Below are positions 8,964 to 14,879 of a stretch of 21,853 bases of DNA, piece by piece. The position numbers were made by a program, and so were the translations under genes. Under the pieces are notes generated by a model. That model was given only the letters and a program-made list of their open reading frames with translations. It was not told the DNA's origin and did no database searches. The stretch is taken from NCBI GenBank assembly GCA_021372515.1, contig JAJFUG010000074.1, positions 1-21,853 of the forward strand. Reading direction: 5' to 3'. Origin of the DNA: a bacterium. Lineage in GTDB: Bacteria > Gemmatimonadota > Glassbacteria > GWA2-58-10. Position 1 is the stretch's first letter; every line of letters starts with the position of its first letter.

Positions 8964-9010
8964 GTATGCCGAGTGCATACAGAGAACCGCATTATACTGC
9001 ATGTAGTATA
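8964..9010 (-). promoter_or_regulatory. Putative promoter and operator region of the PHP-GT4-TPR operon
   Basis: Two perfect 6-bp inverted repeats lie upstream of the PHP start: GTATGC-5 nt-GCATAC (8964-8980) and TATACT-6 nt-AGTATA (8993-9010). The second overlaps a consensus minus-strand -10 box TATAAT (8996-8991); no good -35 box sits 16-18 nt away. This pattern fits a regulator-dependent promoter with a transcription start near 8984. The first repeat then falls at the start of the transcript and could act as an operator. Confidence 0.4.
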
Positions 9011-9164
9011 CTTTTGGCGTTATAGGGCCAGAAAAGCCGTTCGCGGGATATCGTGCAGATTCTTGTTAGTTAAAGCGTTGCAGATTTACGGATTTGTGAA
9101 AGAAGGAGTGGGAGGAGGTGTCGGCGGGAGCCGATAGAATGCAGTCCTATGCATACCGACGGTC

Positions 9165-9230
9165 TATCCGGGATGGCCGATTCCCTCTGCGGGGGCGACC
9201 GGCCGGTCGCCCCTACGGCAGACCCGGATA
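9165..9230. repeat. REP-like 66-bp nested palindrome
   Basis: Outer arms TATCCGGG (9165-9172) and CCCGGATA (9223-9230) enclose TCTGC/GCAGA arms (9186-9190 and 9218-9222). These enclose a perfect 22-bp palindrome at 9192-9213 with half-site GGGGCGACCGG. The nesting and high GC fit a REP/MITE-like extragenic element. No terminal target duplication or transposase is visible. Confidence 0.6.
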
Positions 9231-9248
9231 TGGGTGAATGCCTCAAAG

Positions 9249-9265
9249 GCGGCCCGCCGGGCCGC
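9249..9265. repeat. GC-rich palindrome (7-bp arms, 3-nt loop)
   Basis: GCGGCCC-GCC-GGGCCGC is a perfect stem-loop 18 bp after the larger nested palindrome, probably part of the same repeat cluster. There is no T-run on either side, so it is not an intrinsic terminator. Confidence 0.5.
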
Positions 9266-9467
9266 ACGGGGGCCGTATGTCTGAGCCTCGCCGGGGGAGC
9301 GGAGAAAATGCGGCGGGCACACTTAAGCTTGTTCGAGCGCCATAAGCCCGGCGGGCAATCAGCGCCAGCGTCGCCCTGCAACGAGGGCAGCGTGCAAAAT
9401 TTTCATGCACACCATCGGCTGGAAAGCATAGAAAGCCAGGGCGAGTTTACGGCCCCCACTGGCTTCT

Positions 9468-9494
9468 GGTTCTCTTGGCCGTAACCAAGAGAAC
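9468..9494. repeat. Inverted repeat GTTCTCTTGG / CCAAGAGAAC
   Basis: A perfect 10-bp stem at 9469-9478 and 9485-9494 with a 6-nt loop (CCGTAA), followed by GAAAAG. It has no T-run, and no gene ends near it on the plus strand. Similar hairpins of the CTTTTGG type end composite intergenic repeats in many bacteria (general knowledge), so I read it as the end of the repeat cluster. Confidence 0.5.
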
Positions 9495-9547
9495 GAAAAG
9501 TTTGTCAGCCTGTCCTGCCGTGCTCCTGCAGTAAAGACCGTCATAAA

Positions 9548-9572
9548 GCAAAACGGCGGCCGGGTGGCCGCC
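9548..9572 (-). terminator. Intrinsic terminator of the GT4-flippase operon
   Basis: A 7-bp GC stem (GGCGGCC at 9555-9561 with GGCCGCC at 9566-9572, loop GGGT) is followed on the minus strand by GTTTTGCTTT. It lies about 90 nt after the flippase stop. The T-run is interrupted, so termination may be partial. Confidence 0.65.
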
Positions 9573-9661
9573 CGCTCGTAGTCGCGAGGACAACCGGGCC
9601 AAAGTCAAAGCGTAATTGGGACAAGGGAGTTAAGACCGATGCTGATAGGACGACCGCCCGC

Positions 9662-10690
9662 TCAGCCCTGCTCCGGCTCGGCGGCGGCGCTCAGCGACGG
9701 GCCAGCGGCGCGCGGACGGCTGCCGGAGAGAAGGAATGCCGCCCCGCCCAGGCTGAGGGCGATGAAGAAGAACACCGCGTGGTAGATCACCGCCAGCTCG
9801 GCCCCCAGCGGCGAGCCGAAATAGTGGCACAGGCGGTCGAACCCGGCCTCGCCCAGGCCCAGGCCGCCGGGGGTGAGCGGTATCGAGTTGATCAGCGTGC
9901 CCAGGGGCAGGATGAACAGGTAGGCCCCGGCCTTGAGCCCCCCCGCGCCGGCCAGGCGCGCGGCCATGTACAGGCCGGAGTAGGTGAAAAGGTGGCAGTA
10001 GAGCGAGATGACGAACGATTGCAGCACCAGGCGCGGGTGCACCCGGTAGTGGCGCAGCATGCGGCCGGTGCGCGACAGGAACGCGGTCAGCTGATTCAGC
10101 CCTCCCGGCCCGGCTGTGGCGGGTTTCCTGTCCGACCGGCCCAGGGAGAGCAGCCCCAGGAACGCGCTGAACCCCAGAAAGCCCAAGATCACATAGAGAC
10201 AGATCTGGCGCAGAAGCGGGCTCGCGGCCACCACCTCGCGCGTGCCGGCCAGCCCCCAGCACAGGGCGTCCGCCGCGGCCAGCCCGGCGATGAACAGCAG
10301 GGTGTAGACACTCATGATCTTGTCGAAGACTATCGAGCTGAGGAAAGCCCCCTTTTTTTCGGTGACCTGCGAGACATAGCAGGCCTTGACCAGGTCGCCC
10401 GCCACCAGGCCGCCGGGCAGCACCACGCTGAAAAAGATGCCGATCAGGGTCAGCCGCAGCGCCGGGCCCAGACCCAGCCCGATGTCATGCGAACGCAGCA
10501 GCAACCGCCAGCGCTGGAACACCAGCAGCATGCCCAGCAGGGTTAAAACCAGGGCGTAAAGGGCAGTGGGGATATCGTGCTGCACCGCGGCCAGGGCGCC
10601 GAGGTCCAGCTTGCCCGAGCGGGCCAGGTAGAGGCTGATCCCGGCCACGAGCAGCATCCTGAGCGCGTACCGGACCCGGCCGCGGCTCAT
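9662..10690 (-). CDS. LPG-synthase-type (YbhN/AglD-like) integral membrane flippase
   Basis: This 342-residue polytopic protein has only the membrane half found in MprF, without the synthase domain. Signature segments are SVVLPGGLVAGDLVKACYVS (about residues 88-107), with the conserved PGG and D-x-K region, and SIPLTPGGLGLGEAGFDRL (about 270-290). About eight hydrophobic helices are visible. Members of this family are proposed to move lipids or lipid-linked sugars across the cytoplasmic membrane. The ATG overlaps the stop of the upstream GT4 gene (ATGA), so the two are translationally coupled. I infer that it flips or helps assemble the glycolipid made by that glycosyltransferase. The C-terminal tail after residue 320 is low-complexity Ala/Pro/Ser. 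Confidence 0.87.
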   Translation of the reverse strand: MSRGRVRYALRMLLVAGISLYLARSGKLDLGALAAVQHDIPTALYALVLTLLGMLLVFQRWRLLLRSHDIGLGLGPALRLTLIGIFFSVVLPGGLVAGDLVKACYVSQVTEKKGAFLSSIVFDKIMSVYTLLFIAGLAAADALCWGLAGTREVVAASPLLRQICLYVILGFLGFSAFLGLLSLGRSDRKPATAGPGGLNQLTAFLSRTGRMLRHYRVHPRLVLQSFVISLYCHLFTYSGLYMAARLAGAGGLKAGAYLFILPLGTLINSIPLTPGGLGLGEAGFDRLCHYFGSPLGAELAVIYHAVFFFIALSLGGAAFLLSGSRPRAAGPSLSAAAEPEQG

Positions 10691-11916
10691 CCGGCCACCG
10701 CCCGGCCAGAGGTGGCGGCCGTCCGGGCGGCGACAAGGCGCTCGTACAGGCCGAACAGGTCGCCGAAAGTGCGCTCCCAGGAGTAATGCTCGAGCACGTA
10801 GCTGCGGGCGCGCGCCCCCGTTTCACGCAAGCCGTTGGCGGCCAGGTGCGCGATGTTCTCCACCATCTGCTCGGCCGAGTCCGGCTCGCCCAGGCGGCCC
10901 AGCTCCGGGGGCACCCGGTCGATCAGCGCCCCGGCGCGCACCCCCACCACGGGCAGGCCGCAGGCCTGGGCCTCGAGCACCGACAGCCCGAAAGTCTCGT
11001 ACGGCCCGGCCGTGACATACATGTCGGCCGCGGCCAGGTGGCAGGCCAACTGCTCCTTGTCCGTGAGGTAGGGACGCACCCGCAGGCGCTCGCTCTGCTC
11101 CCGCCGCGCATCGAGTTCGGCCGCCAGGGGCCCGGCCCCGATCAGCAGCAGACGGGGACGCAGTGTCTCCGGCAGGCGCTCCACCGCCTCCACCAGCACC
11201 CCGATGCGTTTTTCCGGGTCGAGCCGTCCGGCGTATACCAGCAGGAAATCCCGCGGGCTGATCCCGTAGCGCGCGCGCAGCGCGGGGTCGGGGGGCCGCG
11301 GACGGAACACGTGCGGGTCCACGCCCAGGGGGATGTGTTCCAGGCGCTGGACCCCGTAGGCGCGCAGCTTGGCCACGTTCAGCCCGGTGGAGGTCACCGC
11401 GGCGTCGCAGCGGTTGTAGACCAGGCCGGCGTAGCGGGCGGCCCAGCGCTCGGCGGCCGCCCCGGCCCGCGCCCCGAACAGCCGCGTGGCGGCCAGACGG
11501 GCGTAGGCAGTGGGAAAATCGGTGTGGAAAAACCCGACCAGCGGCGCCCCGGCGCGGTGCACGTACATCCGCGCGGCCCAGGGCAGGAAATAGGGCGACT
11601 CGAACTCCACCAGGTCGGGGCGGAACCGCTCCAGCAGGGCCGCCACTTTCCAGACATTCACGATGATGCGGTAGGGCTTGAGGCCGGGCAGGAACGGGGC
11701 GGCCACGGTCACCCGCGTGTGGCCGCCCTCGCTCAGCACGCTGTCGCGCTCGCCTGGGATCACCAGCAGGTGGCTGTGCCCGGTCCGGCGGCGGATGTAC
11801 TCGCGCTTCTGGTCGATATAAGTCCGGACCCCGCCGCTTTCCTCGGTGTAGGCCCGCACCAGGTCGCAGATCAACAAGTCGACTTTCCGCCTCTCGCTCG
11901 GGTGTGAACTGTGCAC
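10687..11916 (-). CDS. GT4-family glycosyltransferase, canonical E-x7-E
   Basis: This 409-residue GT-B glycosyltransferase is cytosolic or peripheral to the inner membrane. The N-terminal half begins VDLLICDLV and then has ESGGVRTYIDQK, the glycine-rich acceptor loop typical of GT4 (residues 26-37). FFHTDFPTAYARL (129-141) resembles the MgtA/PimB-type mannosyl- and glucosyl-lipid synthases. The donor half has YAGRLDPEKR (K236), LLIGAGPL and YETFGLSVLEAQACGLP (E307 and E315). I infer lipid glycosylation, possibly with GDP-mannose, but the donor is not provable here. The start is uncertain: the GTG at 11916 has no ribosome site and abuts a hairpin. A TTG at 11877 would begin at the first beta strand and is a possible alternative. 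It is the first gene of the operon with the flippase. Confidence 0.88.
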   Translation of the reverse strand: MHSSHPSERRKVDLLICDLVRAYTEESGGVRTYIDQKREYIRRRTGHSHLLVIPGERDSVLSEGGHTRVTVAAPFLPGLKPYRIIVNVWKVAALLERFRPDLVEFESPYFLPWAARMYVHRAGAPLVGFFHTDFPTAYARLAATRLFGARAGAAAERWAARYAGLVYNRCDAAVTSTGLNVAKLRAYGVQRLEHIPLGVDPHVFRPRPPDPALRARYGISPRDFLLVYAGRLDPEKRIGVLVEAVERLPETLRPRLLLIGAGPLAAELDARREQSERLRVRPYLTDKEQLACHLAAADMYVTAGPYETFGLSVLEAQACGLPVVGVRAGALIDRVPPELGRLGEPDSAEQMVENIAHLAANGLRETGARARSYVLEHYSWERTFGDLFGLYERLVAARTAATSGRAVAG

Positions 11917-11932
11917 AGCGTATTTGTACGCT
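11917..11932. repeat. Inverted repeat AGCGTA-4-TACGCT next to the GT4 start
   Basis: Perfect 6-bp arms with a TTTG spacer sit immediately upstream of the GTG at 11916. It could be an operator in the divergent region, or a small RNA hairpin if transcription starts above it. No regulator gene is nearby. Confidence 0.35.
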
Positions 11933-12150
11933 TTTGAAAAAACACAGCCACGGTTAGGGCAGAGCGGGTGAGAGATGTATTTTCGCTTAGAGTTGCATAC
12001 ATCCGGCGGGAGCTTACTGAGCCAGGCTTGGTATTTTTTCTGGACAATACCGCCGCAGACAGTAGTTTAAAACAGTCCGTCCTGGCCTGGCCCGCCGTTC
12101 AGTCGTTTCATTTCCCTGCACACCGCCCAAATACCGTTTCGGGAGGAAAC
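11933..12150 (+). promoter_or_regulatory. Upstream region of the GH38 gene
   Basis: This divergent intergenic stretch holds an inverted repeat GGTATT-10 nt-AATACC (12030-12051). A weak promoter-like pair, TGGACA (12041-12046) and TAGTTT (12063-12068), has a 16-nt spacer. A strong ribosome site GGGAGGAAAC (12141-12150) precedes the ATG at 12151. I see no gene. The plus-strand frame that stays open from 11968 is only an upstream extension. Confidence 0.35.
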
Positions 12151-14763
12151 ATGAGTCTGCACCGCCGTGGGTGGCTGCCCCTGTTGACAGTTCTGGTCTG
12201 CCTGGCCGTAGGAGGCGGGGCCCGGGCCGCCGCCGGCTACGATCTGACCCGCGACAAGGTCCAGTACGTGGCCGTCACCTCGCACCTGGACACCCAGTGG
12301 CTCTGGACAGTCCAGAACACGATCGACTCCTACCTGCCGCTGACCGCGTTCCGGAATTTCTACCTGTTCGACAAGTACCCCGACTATGTCTTCAATTTCG
12401 AGGCCCCTTACCACTACATGCTGTTCAAACAGTATTACCCCGGCCATTTCGCGGACATCAAGCGCTACGTCCAGAAAGGCAATTGGCGCCTGGCGGGCGG
12501 CATGCTGGTGGCCTGCGACGTGAACGTGCCCTCGCCGGAATCGCTGGTGCGCCAGTACCTGTACGGCAACGGCTTTTTCCAGCAGGAGTTCGGCCGCCGG
12601 GCGGATGACGTGTTCCTGCCCGACTGCTTCGGGTTCGGCATGGCCCTGCCCACAGTGAGCGTCCACTGCGGGATGATCGGCTTTTCGACCCAGAAAATCT
12701 ACTGCCCCTGGCTGGCGCAGCCCTCGGGGGCCTATCCCAAGCCCTTCGACATCGGGCTGTGGGAGGGTGTGGATGGCTCCTCGCTCATCGCCGCGATCAA
12801 TCCCGGCGCCTACACCAGTAGCTGGGACATCCGGCCGGAGCAGATCGACACTCTGGGCCTCACCACCGGCATCCATGCCGCCTTCGACTACATGGGGGTG
12901 GGCGATCGTGGCGGGGGCTGCTGCTGCGGCCAGGACGACGAGTGCACCGAGGAGGACGTGATCAAGCTGTTCGACCGCATCGCGCGTAACGACAAGGAAG
13001 AGATCAAGGTAGTGCTGGCCCCCTCGGACCAGCTCTTCAAGGACATCCTGGCCCAGGGCCTCCGGGACAAGCTGGTCCGCTACCGGGGCGAGTTCCTGGC
13101 CCGTGTCCACGGCACCGGCACCTACACCTCCCGGGCGCAGATGAAACTCCAGAACCGCCTGAACGAGCAGTTGGGGTTCTCCAGCGAGTGCGCCTCGGTG
13201 CTGGCCGAACAGCTCGCCGGCAGCCCCTATCCCGCCGATTCGCTCAAGACGGCCTGGATCCGCTTCCTCTGGCACCAGTTCCACGATGACCTTCCCGGCA
13301 CCAGCATCGCCGAGGTCTACACCGACTACTCGCTGCCGGAGGAGAGGGCCGCGGGCGAGCAGTTCGCGGGTCTCCGTCAGGCGAGCCTCACCGCGCTGTC
13401 CGGGCAGATGGACACGCGCGGCCAGGGCGTGAGCCTGCTGGTGTTCAACCCGCTGAACCAGGAGAGGTTGGAAACCGCGCTGGCGCAGGTGGAGTACCCC
13501 GACGGCGCGGCGCCGCAGTTCGTGCGGGTGTTCGGCCCGGATGGCAAGGAGGTGCTCTCGCAGGTGCTGGAGCGCTCCGGCAAGGGCCTCAGCCTGGCGT
13601 TCCAGGCCAAGGCGCCGGCCTGCGGAGCGGCGGTCTACGACGTGCGCGCCTCCGCGGCGGCATGCAGCCTGCCCTCAACGCTCAAGGCCACACAGAGCGG
13701 TCTGGCCAATGACGCGCTGGAGCTGAGCCTCGACTCCAACGGCGACATCGCCTCGCTGCGCGACCGCCGAACCGGAAAGGAAACCCTCTCCGGCCCGCTG
13801 CAGCTTCAGCTCCTGCCCGACACCCCGGATGACTGGCCGCGCTGGGAGGTGAGCTACAAGGATGTCATGTCCACGCCCCAGCCGGTGGCCGGGCCGGCCA
13901 AAGTGAGCCTGGTCGAGAGCGGGCCGCTCAGGGCCACGCTGCGGGTGGAGCGCAAAGCCGGCGGCTCCACTTTCATCCAGGACATCCACCTGAGCGCGGG
14001 CAGCCCGCGGGTCGAGGTGGAAAACCGCATCGACTGGCAGCAGCGCGCAACCATGCTCAAGGCCGCGTTCCCGCTGGCCGCGGCCAACTCCAAGGCAGCC
14101 TACGACCTGGGCCTGGGCGCCATCGAGCGGGGAAGCAACATCCCCAACCTGTACGAGGTGCCTGGGCAGATGTGGGCCGAGCTGACCGACAGCTCCGGGC
14201 GTCGCGGCGTGGCGGTGCTCAACGACTGCAAGTACGGCTGGGACAAGCCGGATGACCACACCCTGCGGCTGACCCTGATCCACACCCCTGGGACCAGTCC
14301 CGGCATCTCCAAGGAGATTGCCTCGCCGGACATGGACCTGGGCGAAAACCGGGTCACTTTCGCGGTCTACCCGCACGCGGGCGACTGGCGCGCCGCCGGG
14401 GTGGTCTGGCAGGCCGCCGGGCTGAACCAGCCGCTGCTGGCGACCCGGGTGGAGTCGCACCCCGGCCGCCTGGGCCGTCAGCTTTCCCTGCTGCGGATCG
14501 ACAACCGCCAGGTGGCCCTGATGGCGCTGAAGAAAATGGAGAATGGCGAGGGTTACACCCTGCGGGTGCGCGAGCTGGCCGGAGCGAAACAGTCCAAGGT
14601 CGCCTGCACGTTCCGGGACCGGCTGACCCGGGCCGCCGAGCTGAACGGGATCGAGGAGCCCAAGGCCGAGGCCGCTTTCAGCGGCAACAAGCTGACTTTC
14701 GACCTGGAGCCATACCAGCTCAAGACATTCGCGGTCAAGCTGGCCCCGTCCGCGGGCCGCTGA
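12151..14763 (+). CDS. Exported GH38-type alpha-mannosidase
   Basis: The 870-residue protein has a signal peptide (RRGWLPLLTVLVCLAVGGG, likely cleaved near ARAAAG, about residue 28), so it acts outside the cytoplasm. GH38 active-site features are all visible: SHLDTQWLW (zinc ligands H45 and D47), FLPDCFGFGMALP (nucleophile D158) and WHQFHDDLPGTSIAEVY (zinc ligand H378). After this come a helical segment and large beta domains (about 400-870). GH38 enzymes cleave alpha-mannosides with retention of configuration; the linkage is not determined. An odd feature is the loop GDRGGGCCCGQDDEC (C257-C259, C265), where many GH38 relatives have GGGPT. The ATG follows a strong GGGAGG site. It is divergent from the GT4-flippase operon and convergent with the GH116-type gene. 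It probably degrades mannose-containing glycans; the partners are inferred. Confidence 0.93.
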   Translation: MSLHRRGWLPLLTVLVCLAVGGGARAAAGYDLTRDKVQYVAVTSHLDTQWLWTVQNTIDSYLPLTAFRNFYLFDKYPDYVFNFEAPYHYMLFKQYYPGHFADIKRYVQKGNWRLAGGMLVACDVNVPSPESLVRQYLYGNGFFQQEFGRRADDVFLPDCFGFGMALPTVSVHCGMIGFSTQKIYCPWLAQPSGAYPKPFDIGLWEGVDGSSLIAAINPGAYTSSWDIRPEQIDTLGLTTGIHAAFDYMGVGDRGGGCCCGQDDECTEEDVIKLFDRIARNDKEEIKVVLAPSDQLFKDILAQGLRDKLVRYRGEFLARVHGTGTYTSRAQMKLQNRLNEQLGFSSECASVLAEQLAGSPYPADSLKTAWIRFLWHQFHDDLPGTSIAEVYTDYSLPEERAAGEQFAGLRQASLTALSGQMDTRGQGVSLLVFNPLNQERLETALAQVEYPDGAAPQFVRVFGPDGKEVLSQVLERSGKGLSLAFQAKAPACGAAVYDVRASAAACSLPSTLKATQSGLANDALELSLDSNGDIASLRDRRTGKETLSGPLQLQLLPDTPDDWPRWEVSYKDVMSTPQPVAGPAKVSLVESGPLRATLRVERKAGGSTFIQDIHLSAGSPRVEVENRIDWQQRATMLKAAFPLAAANSKAAYDLGLGAIERGSNIPNLYEVPGQMWAELTDSSGRRGVAVLNDCKYGWDKPDDHTLRLTLIHTPGTSPGISKEIASPDMDLGENRVTFAVYPHAGDWRAAGVVWQAAGLNQPLLATRVESHPGRLGRQLSLLRIDNRQVALMALKKMENGEGYTLRVRELAGAKQSKVACTFRDRLTRAAELNGIEEPKAEAAFSGNKLTFDLEPYQLKTFAVKLAPSAGR

Positions 14764-14805
14764 GTGCGGCGGGCTTTTTCCCCTCCAGGCAGTTTAAATA
14801 ACAGC

Positions 14806-14844
14806 AAGGCCGCAGGGACCATTGGATCGTGTCCCTGCGGCCTT
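14806..14844. terminator. Strong terminator between convergent glycosidase genes
   Basis: A perfect 14-bp stem (AAGGCCGCAGGGAC at 14806-14819 with GTCCCTGCGGCCTT at 14831-14844, 11-nt loop) lies between the two stop codons. On the plus strand it runs into TTTTCATTTT, which fits the mannosidase gene. On the minus strand the T-run is weaker (TTGCTGTTATTT), so it may act in both directions, less well on minus. Confidence 0.85.
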
Positions 14845-14879
14845 TTCATTTTCGGACTTCCGCAACTCTGTCAGTCGGC

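Larger units (their letters stand above)
9011..9547. other. Gene-free intergenic stretch with several palindromes
   Basis: Apart from the separately listed palindromes I find no convincing gene here. The longest reading frame (9149-9484, +) runs through the repeats, has no family resemblance or clear ribosome site, and shows a Gly/Pro/His-rich, non-coding-like composition. The part from about 9240 to 9500 combines GC-rich palindromes with a perfect 10-bp hairpin near its end, which suggests one composite intergenic repeat rather than a decayed gene. Confidence 0.5.

Noticed and set aside
9149-9484. 111-codon plus-strand reading frame in the gene-free stretch
   Set aside because: It passes straight through the palindromic repeats, has no clear ribosome site and no family resemblance, and its composition looks non-coding.
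11968-12150. N-terminal extension of the mannosidase frame from 11968
   Set aside because: It would put 61 residues before the signal peptide, while the ATG at 12151 has a strong GGGAGG site and starts the signal peptide directly.
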